Under the pieces are notes generated by a model. That model was not told the origin of the DNA, made no database searches, and worked only from the letters and a program-made list of their open reading frames with translations. The position numbers were made by a program, and so were the translations under genes. This document shows positions 8,454-15,431 of a stretch of 64,000 nt of DNA, one piece after another. This stretch comes from Flavobacterium galactosidilyticum (GTDB lineage Bacteria > Bacteroidota > Bacteroidia > Flavobacteriales > Flavobacteriaceae), in assembly GCF_020911945.1 (NCBI RefSeq), contig NZ_CP087135.1, positions 2,344,001 through 2,408,000 of the forward strand, read 5' to 3'. Within the stretch, counting starts at the first letter, position 1; each line of letters starts with the position of its first letter.

Positions 8454-9335
8454 TCAACGACTATTTAAAATTAGAAGCATTCTACCCACCTCAATATCCA
8501 TTCTCGAAAAGGCAAACCATTTTTTGCCCAGGTCTTTGAGTGACGCTCCGATATGGTAGAGTTCGGTATCGTCAATAATCAAAAAACGGTCGTGAGCATC
8601 GAAAAAAACCTCAATCTCTATTGGCGGATATTGGCTATTGTACCGTTGTACATCCAGCCGTAACTGATTTTTGATGTTTTTGGTATAGATTGTTGCGGTT
8701 ACATTACCGCTTCGTTTGCCCAATAAGGTTAATACTGTGTCATCCACATAATTATCAAGCAGGATAATAGAACTTTTGGCATTGCGAATAATATCTGAAA
8801 TAAAAGTGTAGGCATCAAAAACCTGCCCATCGTAGAAAACACCTTTTTCGCTTTGGAGCTTGTCGCTTTCCAAAGCCTTAAAAATATCTTCAAATTTTTG
8901 ATCAGTTTCCAGTTGTTTCAACTCCATCCTGTCCAAACGATGAAAGAGGGAAGCATTGCTGATGAGCATTCTACGCATTGCTACAAAGGCTTCCATAATT
9001 TCAACACTGACTTTAACGGCAATTTCTGAACGAAGTACAGCAGAAAGCATTGCAACACCTTGTTCAGTAAAAACATAGGGCAAATAGCGTCTTCCGCCGT
9101 ATTTTAAACTTGAGGTTCCAAATTGGAACCTCAAGTTTTCAAATTCATCTTCGGTCAGTTGAAAGCAAAAAGAAGCAGGAAACCTTTCAATATTTCTTTT
9201 TACAGCTTTGTTGAGGTTTTTTGTTTCCACCTGATATAAGGAAGCGAGGTCACTATCCAGCATCACTTGCTTGCCACGGATGGCATAAATCAGGTTCTTA
9301 ATTTCCATCGGGCTAATAATAGGCTTATTTTCCAT
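8454..9335 (-). CDS. ORF6N domain protein with PLD-like C-terminal domain
   Basis: A 293-aa protein. Residues 8-125 form an ORF6N (KilA-N-related) domain, with RGKQVMLDSDLASLYQVETK, FQLTEDE and YVFTEQGVAML blocks. After a linker, residues 165-290 look like a phospholipase-D-type domain: SSIILLDNYVD, then HDRFLIIDDTELYHIGASLKDLG. The usual HxK motif reads HDR here. ORF6N proteins occur on many phages and mobile elements and probably bind DNA; the PLD-like half has no known substrate. The ATG overlaps the topoisomerase stop codon (TAATG), so it is co-translated with topB. This gene is not part of the classic CTnDOT excision operon. Confidence 0.85.
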   Translation of the reverse strand: MENKPIISPMEIKNLIYAIRGKQVMLDSDLASLYQVETKNLNKAVKRNIERFPASFCFQLTEDEFENLRFQFGTSSLKYGGRRYLPYVFTEQGVAMLSAVLRSEIAVKVSVEIMEAFVAMRRMLISNASLFHRLDRMELKQLETDQKFEDIFKALESDKLQSEKGVFYDGQVFDAYTFISDIIRNAKSSIILLDNYVDDTVLTLLGKRSGNVTATIYTKNIKNQLRLDVQRYNSQYPPIEIEVFFDAHDRFLIIDDTELYHIGASLKDLGKKWFAFSRMDIEVGRMLLILNSR

Positions 9336-11422
9336 TACTTTTTGTAGCTTTTATTTTTCTCAAATTCAAAGGAGGTTTTGCAATCCTCATTCAACACGAT
9401 ATAAGCATCGAATTTCTTTCCGGCTTTGCTTTTCATTCCTTTGATAATGGAAGTTTTTCCTTTATTGACAAGATTTTCAATATCAGTAATGCTGATTTGT
9501 ACGCCACACACATTGCGGAACTGTACCCAATTACAAACTTCATCAGGGCATTTAACAATCTTATCTCTAATAATCAGTTGCTTGGTTTTACATTTTGGGC
9601 AAATAAGTTGGGGCAGGTTTTCGTGAGCAATGGTAGTTTGCAACAATTCATTCGTAATAGATTTTGCATACGTTTCTATTTCCTTTTGAAATGCTTCGGC
9701 ATCAGCTTCGTTATTTTCAATTTTCTGTAAAGCGAGTTCCCATTCGGCAGTCATTGCTACGTCCGCAATTTTTTGGTCTTTGACCAATTCATAAACCTGC
9801 AATCCTTTTTCAGTCGGGATTAAAGATTTCTTTTCTCTTTGGATATAATTTCGGGTAAACAACGTTTCAATTATTGATGCCCGTGTTGCAGGTGTGCCAA
9901 TACCAATATTTTGCAAAGCTTTGCGTTCTTCTTCATTTTCTATCCCCTTTCCAGCAGTTTCCATAGCTGATAAAAGCCCAGCTTCAGTATATAGTGCAGG
10001 CGGTTTAGTTTGTTTTTCCAAAACGGAGGCTTCTTTTATTTTAAGTTCATCGCCCTTTTTCAGTTCGGGTAAATCCTGCAAAGGTTCGGTGTCATCATCT
10101 GCGAAACTTCCTTTTATCGAGCGCCAACCTGGTTCGGTTATCTTACAACCTTTTGCAGTAAAATCATAATGTATAGCTTGTAAAGCAACGTCGGTAATCT
10201 CTTTCGTACAAACTTGAGAAATCGCTTCCAGCAGTCGAAAAGCAATCATATCGTAAACTGTATTTTCTTTTGCATTTAATGCCGATGGAATTTTTTCGGT
10301 AATCAACAATGCGTGATGGTCGGTTACACGCAAATCGTTCACCATGCGTTTATTGAAACGTCCCCATTTTATTTTAGACAAGGCTTGTTTGCAATTTCCC
10401 CTGTCTTGTAGCGCTCTTACAAGATTGGGAATTTCAGCCCACACATCTTCGGGAATATATTTGCTTCCGGTACGAGGATAAGTGATGAATTTCTTTTCGT
10501 AAAGGCTTTGGGCAATGTTCAGCGTTTCTTCGGCAGAAAGATTTAGCTTTTTGTTGGCTTCTTTTTGCAAACCTGTCAAGTCAAAAAGCAAAGGTGGTTG
10601 TTCCGTTACGTTTTTGATTTCTACGGATGTAACCGTTGCAGTATTTCCGTTTCTTTCGATAGTTCTCGATGCATCGTCTGCCAGCTTTTTATCGTCCCAT
10701 TTGGTTGTGGAAAGGCTTTTAAAACCAATCATTTCCTTGTTGTGCAACAATTGTATCTGATAATATTTCTTTATTGAGAATTTTTTGTTGTCGAGATAAC
10801 GTTTGCAAATCAAGGCAAGCGTTGGTGTTTGTACTCTTCCGAGCGAATAAATCCCATTTCCTGCAACAATGCTCAATGCCTGCGTAGCATTAATGCCTAC
10901 AAGCCAATCGGCACGGCTTCTGCCTTGTGCAGATTGATACAATCCGTCAAATTCTTTTCCGTTTTTGAGGTTATCAAAGCCTTGTTTAATTGCCTTTTCA
11001 GTAAGTGAACTTATCCATAATCTTTGAAAAGGTTTGTTGCATTTGAGGTATTCATAAATGTACCGAAAGATGAGTTCGCCTTCACGACCTGCATCAGTAG
11101 CTACAATTATGCTATCACATTGATTAAATACTTGCTCAATTATTTTCAATTGCTTTAATGCACCTGTATCAGCTACATAACTTTTGTCCTTTTTTACTTT
11201 ACGAACGGTTAATAAAAATGGGTTGGGAAGTATCGGAAGTGAGGCTTTCTGAAAACCTGATATTCCGTAATCTTCGGGCATTCCTAATCCAATTAGGTGT
11301 CCAAATGCCCACGTAACACAATAGCCGTTGCCTGTCAGGTAACCATCTTTTTTTTCGGAAGCACTCAACAAGCCGGCTATTTCTCTTGCTACGCTTGGTT
11401 TTTCTGCAATTATTGCTTTCAT
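9335..11422 (-). CDS. topB: DNA topoisomerase III (Exc homologue)
   Basis: A type IA topoisomerase of 695 aa. The chosen ATG at 11422 begins MKAIIAEKPSVAREIAG, the family's TOPRIM start; a longer frame adds 18 residues with no family character. TOPRIM motif DAGREGEL is present, and the active-site tyrosine lies in FITYPRTGSKY. The C-terminus has a Cys-rich zinc-ribbon-like segment (CPKCKTKQL, then CPDEVCNW). It is larger than the enzyme core and matches the CTnDOT exc product, which has topoisomerase activity and affects excision. It lies downstream of the orf3-position gene with a gap of about 60 nt, and the ORF6N gene is coupled to its stop. Confidence 0.95.
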   Translation of the reverse strand: MKAIIAEKPSVAREIAGLLSASEKKDGYLTGNGYCVTWAFGHLIGLGMPEDYGISGFQKASLPILPNPFLLTVRKVKKDKSYVADTGALKQLKIIEQVFNQCDSIIVATDAGREGELIFRYIYEYLKCNKPFQRLWISSLTEKAIKQGFDNLKNGKEFDGLYQSAQGRSRADWLVGINATQALSIVAGNGIYSLGRVQTPTLALICKRYLDNKKFSIKKYYQIQLLHNKEMIGFKSLSTTKWDDKKLADDASRTIERNGNTATVTSVEIKNVTEQPPLLFDLTGLQKEANKKLNLSAEETLNIAQSLYEKKFITYPRTGSKYIPEDVWAEIPNLVRALQDRGNCKQALSKIKWGRFNKRMVNDLRVTDHHALLITEKIPSALNAKENTVYDMIAFRLLEAISQVCTKEITDVALQAIHYDFTAKGCKITEPGWRSIKGSFADDDTEPLQDLPELKKGDELKIKEASVLEKQTKPPALYTEAGLLSAMETAGKGIENEEERKALQNIGIGTPATRASIIETLFTRNYIQREKKSLIPTEKGLQVYELVKDQKIADVAMTAEWELALQKIENNEADAEAFQKEIETYAKSITNELLQTTIAHENLPQLICPKCKTKQLIIRDKIVKCPDEVCNWVQFRNVCGVQISITDIENLVNKGKTSIIKGMKSKAGKKFDAYIVLNEDCKTSFEFEKNKSYKK

Positions 11423-11482
11423 ATGAATATTTTTATTGTTTTCATTTGTCATATGGAATGCCCAAAAGCATTTCATAATTTA

Positions 11483-12604
11483 CTACATTTTTCTGCCTTT
11501 AGATTTAGCAGGTGCTTGAGGTTTTTCCTGTTGCTCTTGCTGTTTTTTATCTTTTGGCGTTTGTTGTTTCGGTTGCAAAGGCTCTTTGATATTCTTTGTT
11601 GCTTCATTGGTTTTACCATCCGAATTAACCGCAGTTTGCGTTTTATGAGCTTCAGTAGGTTTTGCTTGTTCTTTGAGTTTACCGGGATTTTGAAAAGAAA
11701 AATTGGTTTTGTTGGTTTCCTTATTCAGCGTGATATAACCTTGATACGGCTTACCTTGCTTATCTGTCAAGCCATTGATGTAAATAGTCTGACCAGCTTT
11801 GAATTTATCGTATTGCTCATTATCCAATCCCTTACCTCTAAAAGTTCTCGGAACTTCATGCGAATTATTTTGCTGATTATTTTGTCCGTTGCTTTGCGTT
11901 TGCTGATTGGTATTGTCTCTATCGAATAGAAATTCAACATAACGTTTGTCTGCATTGAACTGTACCGTTGCTTCAAACTCAGTTCCCTTTTTTGAAATCA
12001 TTCCCTCTAAATGAAGTGGTTTGCCGTCCATTAAAGTTTGTTTTTGCTCATCATTCAGTTTTACCCCTTTTATTTCATCGGGTATTTTTATGTATTCTAT
12101 TTTTAGTGCAATCAATTCATTGGTTAACCTATCCACACTAATAATTGACGGAATGGTTTCGCCTGTTTTGGGGTTTTTCAAATCAACCACACGTCCCATA
12201 TTTCCTGCATCGAGTAAGTTTTTCTTGTCTTCATCAGTAAACTTGTGTCCAAAGAATTCAAAATTTAAGTTCGGTTCTTTACGAATACCGTGAATGGCGA
12301 CCACTACCTTACCTTCATCATTATGTTGCAAAGAAAGTCGGGCATCCATTCGGGTAACAGCAGTGCCGAGATTTAGGCTTACGGGTACAAGTTCATTGGT
12401 TTTAAAACCTTTCAATAAAGGTTCAAGTAGGTTCATTTTTTCAAGGCGTTCTTTGCCTAATCCAAGATTGTTCATTGTTTCCCAATCAATTTGTTCCAGC
12501 TTGTAACGGTATTCGTTATTTTCCGGTGCTTTTTGTGTTGTTTCCATATTATTTTGATTTTCTTGTTTATGTTCAGGCTCAACTTTTACTTCATCTTTTT
12601 TCAT
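11483..12604 (-). CDS. DUF4099/DUF3945 protein, main part (orf3 position)
   Basis: A 373-aa fragment carrying DUF4099 (IDWETMNNLGLGKERLEKM) followed by DUF3945-type repeats (VKLNDEQKQTLMDGKPL, then FRGKGLDNEQYDKFKAGQ), and ending in a Gln/Lys/Pro-rich basic tail. In CTnDOT-like elements the gene between xis2d and exc encodes one protein of this type. Here its N-terminal part is on a separate upstream frame. Read upstream past the ATG at 12604, this frame stays open and gives KQVDHPTPRGEKQMKK, which looks like the normal linker of the family. The ATG at 12604 is therefore probably internal and the gene appears split by a frameshift near 12641-12644. Confidence 0.85.
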   Translation of the reverse strand: MKKDEVKVEPEHKQENQNNMETTQKAPENNEYRYKLEQIDWETMNNLGLGKERLEKMNLLEPLLKGFKTNELVPVSLNLGTAVTRMDARLSLQHNDEGKVVVAIHGIRKEPNLNFEFFGHKFTDEDKKNLLDAGNMGRVVDLKNPKTGETIPSIISVDRLTNELIALKIEYIKIPDEIKGVKLNDEQKQTLMDGKPLHLEGMISKKGTEFEATVQFNADKRYVEFLFDRDNTNQQTQSNGQNNQQNNSHEVPRTFRGKGLDNEQYDKFKAGQTIYINGLTDKQGKPYQGYITLNKETNKTNFSFQNPGKLKEQAKPTEAHKTQTAVNSDGKTNEATKNIKEPLQPKQQTPKDKKQQEQQEKPQAPAKSKGRKM

Positions 12605-12633
12605 TTGTTTTTCGCCTCGTGGAGTAGGATGGT

Positions 12634-12939
12634 CTACCTGTTTTGAAATTCTTTTGCTTTTTCTAAGGCTTTATCGGCTGGTACTTTGAAGAATGTAAAT
12701 TTGGTAGGATCTTTTAGCTGTCTGTAAAAATTTGAGAAGAAATTAGAAATCAAATCACCCTGTTTGTCCACCCGCATAAATTCGCTTTGGTTCTTTTTTG
12801 TGGGATCAACGGTTTCCATTTTTCCGTTTTTGTCGATACTTTTTACAGCTTGGATTTTCATTTTCTCTTTATCCAGTACCAACAATATGTCCGATAATTG
12901 TTCGGGAGCTTCTTGTTTATTTGTAGTTTCTTCGCTCAT
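12634..12939 (-). CDS. DUF3945-associated N-terminal fragment (orf3, frameshifted)
   Basis: A 101-aa frame with the conserved N-terminal region of ICE DUF3945 proteins: LSDILLVLDKEK, VDPTKKNQSEFMRVDKQGD and SNFFSNFYRQLKDPTKF. It ends abruptly at TAG after EFQNR. Adding one A to the A-run (T-run 12641-12644 on the plus strand) would read FQKQVD and continue directly into the downstream DUF4099/DUF3945 frame. It is therefore either the 5' part of a broken orf3 gene, a programmed frameshift site or an assembly error. As drawn, it could still be translated as a small protein. Confidence 0.8.
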   Translation of the reverse strand: MSEETTNKQEAPEQLSDILLVLDKEKMKIQAVKSIDKNGKMETVDPTKKNQSEFMRVDKQGDLISNFFSNFYRQLKDPTKFTFFKVPADKALEKAKEFQNR

Positions 12940-13038
12940 AATCTGAAAATTTTAAGATTTCAATGCCGAAAATAAAAGAAGCGTTTACTGCATTGCACTA
13001 AGTGGCATTCAAAGGCAGTATTTGTCGTTTAATGGCAT

Positions 13039-13332
13039 TTATTTAGGTGTCGGAGGATTAAAACTCTCTCTTATAAATTGATGAACATCCGACAATTTGT
13101 AATACAATTTTCCGCTTATGGTATAATAAGGCAGTTTCCCGTTAGAGCGGTAACGTTGCAATGAACGATTGCTGATTTTAAGCATTTGAAGCAAATCCTG
13201 ATTGTCGAGCAATTCCTCGCCATCAATACTATTTCGTTTCTTTTGAAAGTCTTCGATATGATCGCCAAGCATATCAAGCCTGTCCATTAGGCGTTCCATC
13301 CACGCCAAAAATTCCATTCTGTCAATATTCAT
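13039..13332 (-). CDS. Small HTH protein (Xis2d position)
   Basis: A 97-aa protein with a MerR/excisionase-type helix-turn-helix at residues 40-90: NQDLLQMLKISNRSLQRYR followed by GKLPYYTISGKLYYKLSDV. The N-terminal 35 residues form an amphipathic helix. Its place between a second HTH gene and the DUF3945/topB pair matches xis2d of the CTnDOT excision operon, whose product is a recombination directionality factor. Only position and fold support that role. It lies about 26 nt after the preceding HTH gene, so the two are co-transcribed. Confidence 0.85.
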   Translation of the reverse strand: MNIDRMEFLAWMERLMDRLDMLGDHIEDFQKKRNSIDGEELLDNQDLLQMLKISNRSLQRYRSNGKLPYYTISGKLYYKLSDVHQFIRESFNPPTPK

Positions 13333-13358
13333 AGGATTATACTTTTAAGGGTTCGTAC

Positions 13359-13712
13359 CTATTTTTTATCTGTCTTTAGTTTCCTGCCTTTTTCGATATA
13401 GCTTTTGCCTGTTGCTATAAGTTCCTTTACATACTCATCACTGCTTTGAACAGCATTGGCATTGAGCATATCTTTGATAGCACCAATCGTGTAGAAGTAT
13501 TGTCCATAGATTTTTGAATAAGCAATCTCACCTTTGGTACGCATACGCCAAAGCGTTTTTTCGCTAATGTGCAGGTATTGACATACCTCGTGATTGTTGA
13601 GCCACAGGTCATCATAATTGGTCACTTCCAATCTTTTCAGATAATCAGCGATAGCAGTGATACGATTGTTTAGCTGATCCCACGCTTCTTCTTCAATGGT
13701 TATTATTTTCAT
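13359..13712 (-). CDS. Small HTH protein (Xis2c position)
   Basis: A 117-aa protein with an excisionase-like HTH at about residues 40-90: WLNNHEVCQYLHISEKTLWRMR followed by GEIAYSKIYGQYFYTI. The ATG at 13712 (MKIITIEEEAW) is preferred over an upstream ATG at 13772, because the upstream option would start inside an inverted repeat and add residues without family character. It is the first gene of the presumed excision operon and a positional counterpart of CTnDOT xis2c. A promoter with a CAACTTTG -7-like element (13738-13745) and the dyad at 13753-13771 lie just upstream. Confidence 0.83.
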   Translation of the reverse strand: MKIITIEEEAWDQLNNRITAIADYLKRLEVTNYDDLWLNNHEVCQYLHISEKTLWRMRTKGEIAYSKIYGQYFYTIGAIKDMLNANAVQSSDEYVKELIATGKSYIEKGRKLKTDKK

Positions 13713-13737
13713 TGCATAACTTTTAAAGTTTACTATG

Positions 13738-13771
13738 CAAAGTTGAAAAGAGTGGCAGAGTTTGTCTGCCA
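13738..13771 (-). promoter_or_regulatory. Promoter and dyad upstream of the xis2c-position gene
   Basis: On the minus strand a -7-like CAACTTTG (one mismatch to TAnnTTTG) lies at 13745-13738, about 26 nt before the ATG. Immediately upstream is a perfect inverted repeat TGGCAGA-N5-TCTGCCA at 13753-13771, placed where an activator or operator site would sit. In CTnDOT, RteC activates the xis2c promoter by binding inverted half-sites upstream of it. Assigning this dyad to RteC is inference. Confidence 0.5.
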
Positions 13772-13778
13772 AGCCTTG

Positions 13779-13894
13779 CCAATTGGTTTGGCGGTTTTTT
13801 GAAAATTTTTACAATTAGGGAAAGCCTTATCAGTAAAGGATTTTAGGGGATTTTGATTGTTTAACAATAGTATTTTCCAAACTTTACCAATTGG
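13779..13894. repeat. Paired CCAATTGG palindromes in the rteC-xis2c gap
   Basis: The 8-bp palindrome CCAATTGG, followed both times by TT, occurs at 13779-13786 and again at 13887-13894, 108 bp apart, between rteC and the xis2c-position gene. Both lie upstream of the excision-operon promoter. They may be additional regulator sites. Confidence 0.4.
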
Positions 13895-13905
13895 TTGATA
13901 TGGGC

Positions 13906-13937
13906 AAAAAAAAAGCAGTACGATGATGTACTGCTTT
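13906..13937 (-). terminator. Terminator of rteC
   Basis: Perfect 10-bp stem AAAGCAGTAC/GTACTGCTTT (13912-13921 and 13928-13937) followed on the minus strand by a run of T (A-run 13906-13914 on plus). It lies 20 nt after the rteC stop, which separates rteC from the excision operon. Confidence 0.8.
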
Positions 13938-13957
13938 GAAATGATAGCTCAATTAAA

Positions 13958-14803
13958 CTAAAGGTCTTTATCCATATATTCTTCAAGAGAAAACTTAAGC
14001 TGGTCTAAAAATGAAGTCCTGGAACCACTTCGGGTTTTCATTCTATGGAAAGCGTGATGTAGGTCGCCGAGAGGAATACGGAAAAGTATTTGAAACATCA
14101 GACTAATTTTTCGGATACCGATTTTTCCGTGAGAAATTACGCCCGAAGCATAAAGGGCATATATCAATTCGATTATAGCATTTTTGCTATCTGTCCAAAA
14201 TATATCTTTGGAACTTTCCGGCTTTTGCAATATCACATCGGGGTTTTCATCGGGGTTGATTTTTGTGAGCAGATAAGTGTAGAGCAAATCATTGGAGATA
14301 ATCCTTGCCGTTTTATAATCGAAGAAAGTCGAGAATTCCGAATCTATTTCAAATACAATGCTGTTAAGCCCATCGTGGTAGTTAATGTTTCCACGTTTGA
14401 AGTAGTTATCATCACGGTCTGTCCGTCCTGAACGGTAATATCTGTAAAAATCCGAATTACAGAGGTGTTCAATGTATTCCCGTTTTAGATTTGCCAACTG
14501 TCCAGAAAAATAACTGTAATACATTTTACCGTTACTGACAGGGCAAGTGGTTTCAATGCGATATATCTTATTATAATAAATCAGCTTACCGAGTATTTGG
14601 GGTTTAATACAACGAAAAAAATGGATTTCTTCCTCATCGTTTTTAAACCCTTCCTCAATAAGGTATTTCTTAACTGAACCTAAAAGATCTTGAAGATACA
14701 GGGTCATTTCATAAGCCTCATCAATCAATCTTTTGCTTTGTGATAAAATCTTATCCTCGTTATTGTGAATTTCTAAAAGGATTTTGTCTAAAGAATATTT
14801 CAT
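13958..14803 (-). CDS. rteC: RteC family ICE regulator
   Basis: A 281-aa RteC-domain protein. The diagnostic part is the central and C-terminal region: SEFSTFFDYKTARIISNDLL, FWTDSKNAIIELIYALYASG and the final winged-helix-like segment with IRKISLMFQILFRIPLGDL. RteC is the transcriptional activator of the xis2c-xis2d-orf3-exc excision operon in tetracycline-regulated CTnDOT elements. Here that same operon lies directly downstream, but rteA, rteB and tetQ are not in the window, so how rteC is switched on is unknown. A strong terminator follows it. Nested inverted repeats lie immediately upstream (14811-14871). Confidence 0.93.
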   Translation of the reverse strand: MKYSLDKILLEIHNNEDKILSQSKRLIDEAYEMTLYLQDLLGSVKKYLIEEGFKNDEEEIHFFRCIKPQILGKLIYYNKIYRIETTCPVSNGKMYYSYFSGQLANLKREYIEHLCNSDFYRYYRSGRTDRDDNYFKRGNINYHDGLNSIVFEIDSEFSTFFDYKTARIISNDLLYTYLLTKINPDENPDVILQKPESSKDIFWTDSKNAIIELIYALYASGVISHGKIGIRKISLMFQILFRIPLGDLHHAFHRMKTRSGSRTSFLDQLKFSLEEYMDKDL

Positions 14804-14810
14804 AGCTAAT

Positions 14811-14871
14811 AAATTTTGTGATGCTTGCCAAATTTGAGATTTGGTTTACGTCTAATTAATTCACAAAATTT
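14811..14871. repeat. Nested inverted repeats upstream of rteC
   Basis: Outer arms AAATTTTGTGA (14811-14821) and TCACAAAATTT (14861-14871) are a perfect 11-bp inverted repeat. Inside is a second dyad, CCAAAT-N5-ATTTGG (14828-14844). The structure spans the region where the rteC promoter should be. It may be an operator, or part of the element end. Confidence 0.5.
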
Positions 14872-15014
14872 CAAACATTTAATGATAATAATTCCACAGT
14901 TTCACCCCACTGGGGAGAAATTTTTTCTAACGATGAAGACAAAAGAACCATCAAAATTCCTAAAAATTATAATAGTTAGGTCGTGAAAAGGAGTTTTAAA
15001 TCACATAGATTTAT

Positions 15015-15022
15015 TATATTTG
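15015..15022 (+). promoter_or_regulatory. Orphan -7 element (TATATTTG)
   Basis: Exact match to TAnnTTTG, 29 nt upstream of a short ORF at 15052-15123. No established gene follows on this strand until 15432, so the promoter either serves a tiny ORF or RNA or is left over from a disrupted gene. Confidence 0.4.
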
Positions 15023-15051
15023 CTACTGATTTACAAAGAAATTGAGTAAAA

Positions 15052-15123
15052 ATGAATGCAATGAGCACCATTACTAAATCGTTACCGACAACGATTTCCA
15101 ACAGTGTAAACCCCTCTATTTAA
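15052..15123 (+). CDS. 23-aa ORF, possible gene remnant
   Basis: ATG-to-TAA frame encoding MNAMSTITKSLPTTISNSV and four more residues. It has a well-placed promoter-like element upstream and a dispersed repeat directly after its stop. I recognise no family. It may be the truncated 5' end of a gene broken at the ICE junction or simply chance. Confidence 0.2.
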   Translation: MNAMSTITKSLPTTISNSVNPSI

Positions 15124-15190
15124 GCTCCTTTTTGCTACATTAATTTTTTTTTGAAAAAAAAGAAAAGGATTTTCACTGCTATCTGGGCTA
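15121..15190 (+). repeat. Dispersed intergenic repeat, copy 1
   Basis: Begins near AAGCTCCTTTTTGCTA and ends with a 24-nt block (15167-15190) containing CTATCTGGGCTA. The block matches 22 of 24 positions at 58575-58598. Both copies directly follow a stop codon on the plus strand. Confidence 0.5.
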
Positions 15191-15384
15191 GGATTTAGTG
15201 CTTGCCATGCGCCTTTGTTTTCAGAATCAATATTGGAAATAATTCTTAATATCGTTGTTTAAAATCTGCGTTTATCCGTTTGATCTGCGTTACCAGCATT
15301 CTAATTCAATTTGAAATACTTTGTTTTAATTGCTTCATTGGTGGCTTTGGTTTGCATTGCAGTAAAATTGGTCCAAATATTAAC

Positions 15385-15416
15385 TTTGTCGCTTTCCAAC
15401 TTTTACGCTATTTTTG
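15385..15416 (+). promoter_or_regulatory. Promoter of the DUF1684-tatD genes
   Basis: TTTG at 15385-15388 and TATTTTTG at 15409-15416, separated by 20 nt, form a complete Bacteroidota -33/-7 promoter. It lies just upstream of the ATG at 15432, which supports that start over the ATG at 15414 that overlaps the -7 element. Confidence 0.65.
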
Positions 15417-15431
15417 TATAAAAATTTACAA

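Larger units (their letters stand above)
14872..15431. other. Probable ICE/chromosome junction region, no established gene
   Basis: About 560 nt without a recognisable gene. It contains a perfect TATATTTG -7 element (15015-15022), a 23-codon ORF (15052-15123), a copy of a dispersed flavobacterial repeat (15121-15190), a direct repeat ATCTGCGTT (15264-15272 and 15283-15291) and the promoter of the DUF1684 gene. The ICE end should lie here because rteC is the last element gene and the next gene is a housekeeping-type chromosomal gene. No integrase, tRNA or obvious target duplication is visible. Confidence 0.5.

Noticed and set aside
11297..11929. 210-codon plus-strand ORF
   Set aside because: Antisense to the DUF3945 and topB genes; the translation is Cys/Phe-rich and low in complexity, as expected from the complement of a Lys/Gln-rich coding tail.
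14804..15431. tRNA or integrase gene at the ICE edge
   Set aside because: I searched for acceptor/T-arm patterns and tyrosine-recombinase motifs and saw neither.
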